Assembly: GCA_016191815.1 (NCBI GenBank)
Contig: JACPVI010000018.1
Span: 1 to 64,000, forward strand
Source of the DNA: Myxococcales bacterium
GTDB taxonomy: Bacteria; Myxococcota; Myxococcia; Myxococcales; Myxococcaceae
Length of the DNA stretch: 64,000 nt
Direction: 5' to 3'
Below the pieces are notes generated by a model. It made no database searches. It had not been told where the DNA came from and was given only the letters and a program-made list of their open reading frames with translations. Position 1 is the first letter of the stretch; each line of letters begins with the position of its first letter. Below are positions 41,851-49,544 of this stretch, piece by piece. A program made the position numbers and the translations under genes.

Positions 41851-43430
41851 GCGGAGAGCGCCAACTCGGTGAGGCGACCGTCGGCGCGTTCGTTTAGCGC
41901 TTCGTGCGTCGCCGCCACCAGCCGCGCCGCGAGCAGCGCCGCCAGCCTGGGGCTCTTCGGCGCCAGCTCGAGCAAGGGAGCGATGAGCGGGTGTCCGCGG
42001 TTCAGGCACAGGATGGGCGGCGCGCCGGCGCGGAAGGGAGAGCGGAAGGCCTCCCTGGAAAGCAGCGGCCGCCCCAGGGCCTCCACCGCGAGGCAGGGGC
42101 GGTCCTTCCCGGCGCCGTGCACCGCCCCCACCGCCGCCTCGCCGGTGCAGGCCCCCGCCGCCTCGAGCAACGGCGCGAGGGCGGCGAGAAACGCCCGGAG
42201 ATCCTCCGGGACCGCTTCGGCGAAGGTGAAGAGCTGGCCCGCGAGCATCGCCTGGTCGAAGCCGAGCAGCCGCTGCACTCGCCCGACGGTGGGTTCTCCG
42301 GGAGCTCCCTCCAGCACGGCCATCTCCTGGGAGCGCATGCGGGCGACGAGCACGTCGTCCGCGGGCGCCACCACCAGCGCCCCGGCCTGCTTCGACAGAC
42401 TTCGCACCTCGCGCGCCGCCGCCGCGCCGCCGCCCGGCAGCCTGAGCCACAGCTTCCCCAGGTCCAGCCGGTCTCCGTAGGAGAGCAGCACCTTGAGCAT
42501 CACCTGCCAGTCGGCGCTCCCGTCGGGGCGTTCCGCCGCTCGCCGCAGCTCCTCCGGAAGCCGCTGCCGGAGTGGGCCGTAGACGAGGCGGCGCACCAGC
42601 TCGATGGCGTCCTCGTAGTGCTTGTCCGTGCGGACGTTGTCGCGGGTGAGGGTGTGCTCGAGGTAGCGGGAGACAATCTTCACCGCCACTCCGGGGAAGA
42701 GGTTCGCCCTCACCTCGCGCAAGGTGAGGCCCCGGTTGTACATCCCCACCTCGGGAGGATCGGTGCGCGAGGGACCAGCCACGATATGGGTGCCCTCCTC
42801 CTGGTACTCGACCTGGAAGGGGGCGTCGACCGCCAGCGGCTCGCGCACCGAGGCGGGGGGACCGGGCGGGGTGCCGTCGGCTCCTCCGGCGGCGAAGCGG
42901 ACCTCGGCCTCCGAGTGCCGGCACCAGCGGCACACCGCGCCGAAGGACTTGGCCACGAAGTCCTGGTACTCGGCGGAGCTCATCTCCTTGTGCAGCGCCA
43001 CCCGGGTGCCTTCGAACGGCTCCTGGCTGCGCAAGAGCTCGTAGCTCCGGTCCTTCCGGAAGATGACGCGCCAGTACTCGGCGTCCCTGCCGGTGTCCAC
43101 CACCACCAGGTCGGGCGAGCTGGCGAAGATGCTCACGAAGCCGATGCCGAACTTGCCGATCTTGGTGAGGTCGTTCTCCTTGGTGGAGCGGAACTTGGTG
43201 AGCAGGTAGTCCTCGATGATCCGCCGGTCCATCCCCTCGCCCCAGTCGGCGACCGAGGCGGTGCACAGGCCCTTTTCCGAGGCCGGCTTGAAGGCGAGCG
43301 TCACCTCGACCCGCTTCGAGCCGGCGTCGATGCTGTTCTGGATCAGCTCCCGGTAGAAGGCGAAGGGGTCGCTGAACTGGTGGACCAGCTCCTCCACCAG
43401 GTCATCGGCGGCCTGGACCCTGCGAGCCAT
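41847..43430 (-). CDS. HSP90-like GHKL ATPase
   Basis: 527 residues. The N-terminal 130 residues are an HSP90/GHKL ATP-binding domain with all motifs: Glu28 and Asn32 in FYRELIQNSIDAGSKRVEV, Asp62 in VADWGEGMDRRII, and the lid GKIGKFGIGFVSIF-type glycine motif (residues 89-102). LTRDNVRTDKHYEDAI (261-276) corresponds to the HSP90 middle-domain arginine segment. No HSP90 C-terminal dimerisation domain is obvious; instead the end (NRGHPLIAPLLELA, then LAALLAARLVAA) resembles the C-terminus of the giant protein encoded next. It should bind and hydrolyse ATP and is the only catalytically competent ATPase of the pair. Confidence 0.88.
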   Translation of the reverse strand: MARRVQAADDLVEELVHQFSDPFAFYRELIQNSIDAGSKRVEVTLAFKPASEKGLCTASVADWGEGMDRRIIEDYLLTKFRSTKENDLTKIGKFGIGFVSIFASSPDLVVVDTGRDAEYWRVIFRKDRSYELLRSQEPFEGTRVALHKEMSSAEYQDFVAKSFGAVCRWCRHSEAEVRFAAGGADGTPPGPPASVREPLAVDAPFQVEYQEEGTHIVAGPSRTDPPEVGMYNRGLTLREVRANLFPGVAVKIVSRYLEHTLTRDNVRTDKHYEDAIELVRRLVYGPLRQRLPEELRRAAERPDGSADWQVMLKVLLSYGDRLDLGKLWLRLPGGGAAAAREVRSLSKQAGALVVAPADDVLVARMRSQEMAVLEGAPGEPTVGRVQRLLGFDQAMLAGQLFTFAEAVPEDLRAFLAALAPLLEAAGACTGEAAVGAVHGAGKDRPCLAVEALGRPLLSREAFRSPFRAGAPPILCLNRGHPLIAPLLELAPKSPRLAALLAARLVAATHEALNERADGRLTELALSA

Positions 43431-43457
43431 CCTCGCTGTTGTAGCAGCCAGCGGGGC

Positions 43458-43676
43458 TCAGTGGGCTCGCTTGAGCCGAGCCAGCTCCCGCTCGATCCGT
43501 GCCAGGCGCCGCTCATGGTCGCGCCAATGCTTGCCGGTATTCTCGACGATCTGCTCGAGTCGGGTGGTCATCTGGTCCAGCCTGGTCGTCAGGCGCGAGT
43601 CCATCGCGACGATGGACACCTCGATGCGCCCGAGCGCGTCGACGATCTCATCTCGTCCGTTTCCCTTGGACGCCAT
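43458..43676 (-). CDS. Small coiled-coil protein
   Basis: 72 residues from ATG 43676; the longer frame to 43781 reads through unlikely cysteine-rich sequence. The whole protein is a heptad-like helix (IVDALGRIEVSIVAMDSRL, LTTRLDQMTTRLEQIVENTG, RRLARIERELARLKRA), so a coiled-coil dimer or tether is expected. It lies 27 bases upstream of the HSP90-like gene on the same strand and may be the first gene of that operon. TACACT just before the ATG is a good -10 match, implying an almost leaderless message. Confidence 0.6.
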   Translation of the reverse strand: MASKGNGRDEIVDALGRIEVSIVAMDSRLTTRLDQMTTRLEQIVENTGKHWRDHERRLARIERELARLKRAH

Positions 43677-43743
43677 CTGTGGCTCAGTGTAGCACGCGAC
43701 CGGGCGGCAGCCGGTTCGACACCGGGGACATCGAGCGCCCGCT

Positions 43744-44613
43744 TCACCGGCTTCGCACCACCAGTGAGACGCCCGCGGCACTCAGGGCGGCCCTGAGCGG
43801 GGCGTCCGCCGTCGGGGTGCAGACCAGCCTCCGCTCCTTCGCCACCCGGAATCCCAGCGCGGACCTCCGGGCACAGGCCTCCGCCGAGCGGTCCAGCTCG
43901 CTCCACGGGTCGGCGCAGCGGTCCTCGCCGACGGTACCTCCCGCGCGCTCGAGCGCCAGGTGCAACACCGCCGCGCCCGGAAGCGACTCGAGGACCGGGG
44001 AGACGGTGGCCGGCCCCTCCACGCCCTCTCGCTGCAACGGCCCGATGACGCCGCGGACCACCTCTTCGACCGAGACTCCCTCCAGCGCCGCGAGGGCCGT
44101 GAACGCCCGCTCGGCGTCGCCCGCCACTGCCCTGTCCACCGCAAGGCAGAAGGCCTCGGTGGGACGGGCGAGGTCGCCGCGCTCCAGCCCGACGTGGGCT
44201 TCTCCGCGCTGGGCGAAGACGAAGGTGTGCCGCGCAAGACAGCCCCGCCCGTCCACCCGGTCGGCCGAGACCACGAAGCGGGACAGGCCACGCTCGCGGG
44301 AGACCAGCCGCGCCTCCAGGCCGGACGCGTCCGGAAGCTCCACCGCCGCCAGCGCCGCGTAGAAAGAGCTGGCCTTGGCCGAGGGCCGAGCCCGGTGGGC
44401 GCGAAAGAAATCGCGCGCCACCTTCTGCACCGAGCGGAGCCGGGTCAGCGACCGGCGGATGGGCAGGCCGGACCGCGGATCCAGATCCACGAAGCGCTGC
44501 TTGCCTCGCGAGCCCTTGGGGCCGAGGAAGGAGAGGAAAGCCTCGATGCGCCGCGCGTCCTGGAAGTGAGCCCCGGGGCGCGCGACTTCGAGCAGCGCCC
44601 GGAGCGCCCCCAA
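43744..44613 (-). CDS. Hypothetical protein, start uncertain
   Basis: 289 residues from TTG 44613. Protein-like sequence continues upstream in frame (PIRLHGQAAEEYLGALRALL), and a CTG at 44673 has AAGGAG directly before it, so the true start may be there. No ATG or GTG is available before the upstream stop. Mixed alpha/beta soluble composition, no signal peptide. Segments such as KQRFVDLDPRSGLPIRRSLTR and RHTFVFAQRGEAHVGLERG were not recognised. It is upstream of the coiled-coil and HSP90-like genes on the same strand, 67 bases away, and could belong to the same operon. Confidence 0.55.
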   Translation of the reverse strand: MGALRALLEVARPGAHFQDARRIEAFLSFLGPKGSRGKQRFVDLDPRSGLPIRRSLTRLRSVQKVARDFFRAHRARPSAKASSFYAALAAVELPDASGLEARLVSRERGLSRFVVSADRVDGRGCLARHTFVFAQRGEAHVGLERGDLARPTEAFCLAVDRAVAGDAERAFTALAALEGVSVEEVVRGVIGPLQREGVEGPATVSPVLESLPGAAVLHLALERAGGTVGEDRCADPWSELDRSAEACARRSALGFRVAKERRLVCTPTADAPLRAALSAAGVSLVVRSR

Positions 44614-44764
44614 GTATTCCTCCGCCGCCTGGCCGTGGAGCCGGATCGGCGCGCCTGTGCGAGCATGTCCCAGGGGGCTCCTTCATAGCAGCGGGGATGG
44701 CCCTCCGCACCGGAAGGCGCGCCCGGGGAGCGGCCGAGGCCCGACCGGGGTAGGATCCGCCTCG

Positions 44765-45730
44765 ATGGCCGGCGCGATTCCCACGCTGCTGGCGCTCACC
44801 CGTCAGCTCGCCAACGCCAAGACACTCCAGGAGACGCTCCAGCCGGTCGTCGAGCGCTGCGTGGAACTGCTGGAGACGCCCCGGGTGAGCCTGCGCCTCC
44901 TCGACCCCACCCGCAGCCGGTTGATCGCCACCTGCCGTGCAGGAAAGCCTCTGCATCAGAACCCCACCAGCCCCTGGCGGCTGAACGAAGGCCTGATTGG
45001 CTGGATTGCAGCCCAGCTCCAACCGCTCCGGGCAAACGACGCGGAGGCAGACCCCCGCTTCGTCGCGCGAGCCGACATGGTGGACCGGATGGGCTCTTTC
45101 ATGGGCGCACCGGTGGTGCACGAAGGCCAGTGCATCGGGGTGATCAGCGCCGTCCACCCGGAGAAGGGCGCCTTCACCGACGAGCACGAGCAGCTCTTGA
45201 TGCTGGTGGCCGGCATCTGCGCCCCTCACCTGGAGGTGGCCCGGCTGTCGCGGCTCGCCCAAGTGGACGCGCTCACCGGCGCCTTCAACCGCCGCGGGCT
45301 GGAGGTGGCCTTCCCCGAGGACGCTTCGCAAAGGCTGCTCTCGATCGCGATGCTCGACCTCGACCACTTCAAGCGGGTGAACGACGAGCTTGGCCACCCC
45401 GCGGGAGACGAGTGCCTGAGGCGAGTGGCCCAACTGGTAGCGGGGGTGCTCAGGGCCGAGGACGCGGTGGTGCGCTACGGCGGAGAAGAGTTCCTGCTCG
45501 TCTTGCCGGGCATCGACGCCTCCCATGCGGCAAGAATCGCCGAGCGAGTGCGGGCCGCGGCGGAGGGGACGGTGTTCCGGCTCGAGGGAAAGGAGCGGAA
45601 GGTGACGCTGTCGGCGGGCGTGGCCCAAAGGCTCCCCGACGAGAAGAGAGACCAGACCATCGCTCGCGCCGATCAAGCCCTCTACCTGGCCAAGCAGGAA
45701 GGCCGAAACAGGGTGGCGGTGGCCGGCTGA
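44765..45730 (+). CDS. GAF-GGDEF diguanylate cyclase
   Basis: 321 residues from ATG 44765. GAF domain at about residues 20-155 (CVELLETPRVSLRLLDP, GSFMGAPVVHEGQCIGVIS). GGDEF domain at 170-318: DALTGAFNRRGLEV, metal-binding Asp in AMLDLDHFKRVNDELGH, active-site YGGEEFLLVLPG and ADQALYLAKQEGRN. The GGEEF form is catalytically competent, so it should make cyclic di-GMP from GTP in response to a ligand on the GAF domain. An RxxD inhibitory site is not evident before the active site. Single-gene unit, divergent from the hypothetical gene ending at 43744. Confidence 0.93.
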   Translation: MAGAIPTLLALTRQLANAKTLQETLQPVVERCVELLETPRVSLRLLDPTRSRLIATCRAGKPLHQNPTSPWRLNEGLIGWIAAQLQPLRANDAEADPRFVARADMVDRMGSFMGAPVVHEGQCIGVISAVHPEKGAFTDEHEQLLMLVAGICAPHLEVARLSRLAQVDALTGAFNRRGLEVAFPEDASQRLLSIAMLDLDHFKRVNDELGHPAGDECLRRVAQLVAGVLRAEDAVVRYGGEEFLLVLPGIDASHAARIAERVRAAAEGTVFRLEGKERKVTLSAGVAQRLPDEKRDQTIARADQALYLAKQEGRNRVAVAG

Positions 45731-45814
45731 CCCGTTCCTGCCATCAGGCCAACGTGAACATGCTCTGCGACAAGCCGACCGCAGCGTGGCGCGCGGAGGC
45801 GGGCGGCGCCTCCG

Positions 45815-48442
45815 CTACGGACACACGCCCGCGTCCCAGGTTCCGCAGTGTGGCGTCACCGTCACCAGGCCGGTGTAGTCGCGGTTCAACTGCGGCCCGG
45901 TCGCGCTCAGCGGGAATCCCCACTGCATGTTCGTCGCGTCCACCGTCACCCCCAGGACGCTGTTGAGGTTCTCCACCCCCACGTCGCTACCGATCCCCGA
46001 GTAGCAGGCCACCCGGTTCGCGGCGGCGCAGCCGCCGGCGTTGAGCGGCCACGGAAGCCCGCCGCCGTACGACGCCCGGACGGAGATCTCCGCCCCACCG
46101 TTGCCGAACACCGAGTTTCCCTCGAACTGCGGCAGCGTGGCGGTGGTCTGGAAGACCATCCCGGCGGGATTGAGCAAGCCCGGCAGCCGCGCGTTCTCCG
46201 ACACCTGGTTGCCCCGCATGCTGACGGTGGTGGTGGCGCCGGATGGCTGCCTCACCACGACCCCGGGCCCGCGGTTGCCGGTGATCTGGCATGAGTCGAT
46301 CACCGCCGAGACATTTCCTCCCGTGGGCGAGTTGCCTACCACGATTCCCGGTCCCTGGTTGCCGGCCACCGTGGTGCCCTGAACCAGGACGTTGAGTCCC
46401 TGGAAGATGAGGATGCCGTTCTGGACGTTCGCGCGGACCAGGCTGTCCCGAAGCGAGACCGACGAGCTGCCGACCATGAGTCCTTCGTCGCCGTTGCCGA
46501 CCAGGTCCGCACCAACGATCGACGCCGATCCGCCCATCACCTGGACGCCGTCCTCGCCGTTGTAGCCGATGGTGATCGGCTTGCCCCCACTACCCAGGGA
46601 GCCGCTGACGCTCAGGCTTCCTCCGAGCATCAGGATGCCGGGGTAAGTCTGGGCGGCGAACGGGCCTCGACCGTTGAGGAGGACGCTCGTCCCCGCATCG
46701 AGGGCCGCCGCGCCAGCCAGAAGGGCGATGCCGGGGCCACGGTTGTAGGCGACCGTGCTGGCGCGAAGCGCCGCCGTGGCCGAAGGCGCGGTCAGCGCCA
46801 GCCCGTAAGACTGCGAGCCCGCGATGCTGGTGTTCTCCGCGACCAGCACTCCTCCGTCGTTTTCGATTCCCCCTCCCACCGGGCGCAAGTCCGGCCCGCC
46901 GTCGGGAAGCGAGAGCGGCAGGACTCCCACCCCGGAGTAGCTCAAGAACACGCTCCGGCTGGTCCGCATCTGGATGGCCGAATCGCGGGTCTCGCCGACG
47001 AAGAGCAACAGCCCGTCCACCGCGCAGTTTCCGGTGACCTGCAAGGCGTGGGAGAGCCGAGTCGCGCTGGCTCCGACTTCGCCGAAGATGCCGACGGCGA
47101 TCAACTTGACGGTGCCGTCGTCACAACCCACCGCGGTGGATGCCGGAGGGGCGTCGATGTTCCCCACCACCAGGTTGGTGAGTGAGGAGTCGGCCGCCAG
47201 CCGCAACATGCCCGACGTACCACCATCGACGTTCGAGGTGAGGAGGACCGCTATCTTCTGAGGCTCGCAGCCCGCATCCGTCAGGCACCACCCGGCCAGC
47301 TTGACGCCCCGCGGCACCGTCAGCGGGAAGGTCTCGTCCATGAAATAGGTGGAGTCGCCGGGATTGTCTCCCTGGTCCTGCCAGCTCACCGTCCCATCTT
47401 GGACGAAGCCGCCGTCCTTCACCCATCCGGGTTCGGCGGAGCCTGAAGTTCCGCCATCGCTCACCACCAGGTAGACGTGGTCGTTGGGAACGGTCGGCCG
47501 CACCGTGTCGCCGGCGGGGTATTCGGTGCTCGGCTCCCAGCCCGGCACCATCGGCCAGACTGCCGCCACCACCGGGTTCGAGCCAAGCGGCGCCCGGCCC
47601 GCTGCGGCCAGCGCGTCGCCCAGGCGGGCGAAGCGGCACCAGGGCGGAGTGGCGGCACCGGTCGGGTAGTCTCCCGCGTCGAGCAGCTCGCCGCTCCACG
47701 GGTCCGCAAAGTAGGGGCCGGCCCCCGACACCGGGCTGCACAGGCACTGGGCCGGAGCGCCCAGCCAGGGCGAGCCGCACCGCTCACCCCAGGAGGCGCA
47801 CTCCAGCTCCGACTCCCACGTCTGAGCGCCCGCGTCGAGGACGCACCGGAGCAGCTCCGTCCCCACGCAGGCGGTGGCGCTCTCCGGCGAGCAGCACTGG
47901 CCCACCGCCGGCGAACCCCCAAAGGGGCAGTTGCACGCCGCGCCTCCGTCCACCCGCCCGCACACCATCGGACTCGGGCAGGCCCGGCCCGCGTCCGGGA
48001 AGAAGCCGCACCCTCCGTCCACATCCAGCGCGCAGGTGACGACGAGGGCTCCGCCTGCGCAGGATGTCTCTCCAGGAAGGCAGGACGCCGCCGGGCAGGT
48101 GCATCGTCCCGACTCGCAGCGCTGGGCCGGCGAGGGGCAGCCCCGGAGTTGCTGGACCTTGAGGCATGCGCCGCCCACGTCGACGCACACGCCGGTCTTG
48201 TTCGGGTCTGCGGGCGCGCAGGCAGTTGCTCCTGCCGCCGAGCAGCCCGGGTCGCTGGTGCAACCAGCATCCCCGCCGTCAGCTCCGCCGCCATCGCCGC
48301 CTCCACCTGGCTGCTTTTGGCACTTGCCGGCCACGCAGTACTCGCCCTCGGGGCAGTTGCTGTCGGTGCTGCAGGGAGCGCCGGCCACTTTCACCGAGCA
48401 GGCGGCCAAAAGAACCAAGGCGGCGGCGAGGACGACGCGCAT
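45815..48442 (-). CDS. Large lipoprotein with cysteine-rich head and beta-helix
   Basis: 875 residues. Lipobox LVLLAAC. Residues about 20-230 contain many cysteine pairs of the type seen in myxobacterial surface proteins (CSTDSNCPEGEYCVAGKC, CESGRCTCPAASCLPGETSC). A central region with DGGTSGSAEPGWVKDG-type loops follows, and the C-terminal half is a right-handed beta-helix (VAYNRGPGIALLAGAAAL, GNGDEGLMVGSSSVSLRD, AGNQGPGIVVGNSPTGG). The same design occurs at 7678-9426, without the MopE motifs here. Likely exposed on the surface. It directly follows a TPR/PEGA protein gene (one base between) and may form an operon with it. Confidence 0.75.
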   Translation of the reverse strand: MRVVLAAALVLLAACSVKVAGAPCSTDSNCPEGEYCVAGKCQKQPGGGGDGGGADGGDAGCTSDPGCSAAGATACAPADPNKTGVCVDVGGACLKVQQLRGCPSPAQRCESGRCTCPAASCLPGETSCAGGALVVTCALDVDGGCGFFPDAGRACPSPMVCGRVDGGAACNCPFGGSPAVGQCCSPESATACVGTELLRCVLDAGAQTWESELECASWGERCGSPWLGAPAQCLCSPVSGAGPYFADPWSGELLDAGDYPTGAATPPWCRFARLGDALAAAGRAPLGSNPVVAAVWPMVPGWEPSTEYPAGDTVRPTVPNDHVYLVVSDGGTSGSAEPGWVKDGGFVQDGTVSWQDQGDNPGDSTYFMDETFPLTVPRGVKLAGWCLTDAGCEPQKIAVLLTSNVDGGTSGMLRLAADSSLTNLVVGNIDAPPASTAVGCDDGTVKLIAVGIFGEVGASATRLSHALQVTGNCAVDGLLLFVGETRDSAIQMRTSRSVFLSYSGVGVLPLSLPDGGPDLRPVGGGIENDGGVLVAENTSIAGSQSYGLALTAPSATAALRASTVAYNRGPGIALLAGAAALDAGTSVLLNGRGPFAAQTYPGILMLGGSLSVSGSLGSGGKPITIGYNGEDGVQVMGGSASIVGADLVGNGDEGLMVGSSSVSLRDSLVRANVQNGILIFQGLNVLVQGTTVAGNQGPGIVVGNSPTGGNVSAVIDSCQITGNRGPGVVVRQPSGATTTVSMRGNQVSENARLPGLLNPAGMVFQTTATLPQFEGNSVFGNGGAEISVRASYGGGLPWPLNAGGCAAANRVACYSGIGSDVGVENLNSVLGVTVDATNMQWGFPLSATGPQLNRDYTGLVTVTPHCGTWDAGVCP

Positions 48443-48443
48443 C

Positions 48444-49397
48444 TCAGAACCGTCCTTCGATGAAGAAGAGCGCCACCGCGGTGGCGCCGGCCGCGCCCGC
48501 CACTCCGTACAGCACGTTCGCCGTCCTCGCGCTGGAGAGCGCGGTCTGCTTGAGCCGGGTGGCCTCGTCGCGGCTTCGCTGCTTGTTCTCCTCGCTCATC
48601 AGGGCATCGCTGGCGGACTGAGCCGAGGCGCCGAAGTATGCTCCAGCCGCGAGCGCCGCTCCCGAAGCTCCGGCGGCGACGTACGTCCACAAACGGCCCT
48701 TCGTGGGCTCGGGCATCGGCGGTGGCGGAGGGCTCGCCACGGCCGGCACAGGCGGCTCCACGGGCGGGGTCAGCTCCGGCTTCTTCAAGGGCTCCGGCTC
48801 CGGCTCGGGCACGGCCAACAGCGGCACCGCCTCGGTCTTCTTCTCCAAGGTGAAGTCCAGCGCGAGCGAGGTGTCGGCGGTGAGCGTCACCTCGCGCTCG
48901 GTCAGCCGGTAACCCTCCACCTCCACCGCTACGGTGTGCTTGCCCAAGGGCAGCTCGGCGCTGAAAGGCGTCGCCCCGCGCCTCTTTCCGTCGATGAGCA
49001 CCGAGCCGCCGGGAGGCTGGCTGTAGACGAGGATCTGCTGCAGGCCCTTCTCGGCCAGCCGCTTCTCGAGGTTGCGCATCGCCGCCTGAACCGTCTCGCG
49101 GTCCTCGGCGCCGGGCACCTCCCGGAGGTACTGGTGGAAGCTGCGGAGCGCGGCGGGAATGTCTCCCAGCTTCTCGTGGCTCTGCGCGATGTTGAAGAAG
49201 ATCACCCCGTGCGGCTTGAGCTTGTAGGCCGCCTCGAACTCGGCGATCGCCTCGCGGTACCTCGCCTGCTTGTAGAAAGACTTCCCCTTGGCGAAGTGCG
49301 CCTTGGCCTTGGCGGTGACCTCGTCCTTCGCAGGCGCGGCGAGAGCCGCGGAGGTGAAGCCGGCCGCCAAGAGCAGCGCCAGGCACAGAGCCCTCAT
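48444..49397 (-). CDS. Periplasmic TPR protein with PEGA domain
   Basis: 317 residues. Signal peptide (ALCLALLLAAGFTSAALA). Residues about 30-120 form TPR-like helices (AHFAKGKSFYKQARYREAIAEF split as AKGKSFYKQARYREAIAE, VIFFNIAQSHEKLGDIPAALR). A PEGA domain is at 125-185 (PPGGSVLIDGKRRGATPFSA). A Pro/Glu linker and two hydrophobic segments (YVAAGASGAALAAGAYFG, ANVLYGVAGAAGATAVALFF) close the protein. This layout is common next to kinases and lipoproteins in myxobacteria. Probably envelope-associated scaffold; no enzymatic motif. Confidence 0.8.
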   Translation of the reverse strand: MRALCLALLLAAGFTSAALAAPAKDEVTAKAKAHFAKGKSFYKQARYREAIAEFEAAYKLKPHGVIFFNIAQSHEKLGDIPAALRSFHQYLREVPGAEDRETVQAAMRNLEKRLAEKGLQQILVYSQPPGGSVLIDGKRRGATPFSAELPLGKHTVAVEVEGYRLTEREVTLTADTSLALDFTLEKKTEAVPLLAVPEPEPEPLKKPELTPPVEPPVPAVASPPPPPMPEPTKGRLWTYVAAGASGAALAAGAYFGASAQSASDALMSEENKQRSRDEATRLKQTALSSARTANVLYGVAGAAGATAVALFFIEGRF

Positions 49398-49544
49398 CGG
49401 TTCATCTCGCTGTCCAAGGGGTCGCCGGCCCGGCCCGAGCCCTCGCGGCGTGGGTACGACGGTAGTGTCCGCCCCAGGTGGCCGTCAATCATCGCGCCGC
49501 CAGCCGGCTGCCTGTCCAGGAGCCAGCTTCGGCCCGCGGCGGCG

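Noticed and set aside
36244-43266. A single 2,340-residue reading frame covering the giant gene and most of the ATPase gene
   Set aside because: Its first 470 residues are an out-of-frame shadow of the GHKL gene and are full of Gly/Arg/Ala low-complexity sequence; the real start is ATG 41850 with an ATGA overlap.
43690-43730. tRNA-like GGTTCGACACC T-arm motif
   Set aside because: No acceptor or anticodon stem can be formed around it.
49394-49492. 32-codon frame whose stop overlaps the start of the TPR/PEGA gene (ATGA)
   Set aside because: Possibly a leader peptide, but there is no ribosome-binding site and no recognisable sequence; too weak to annotate.
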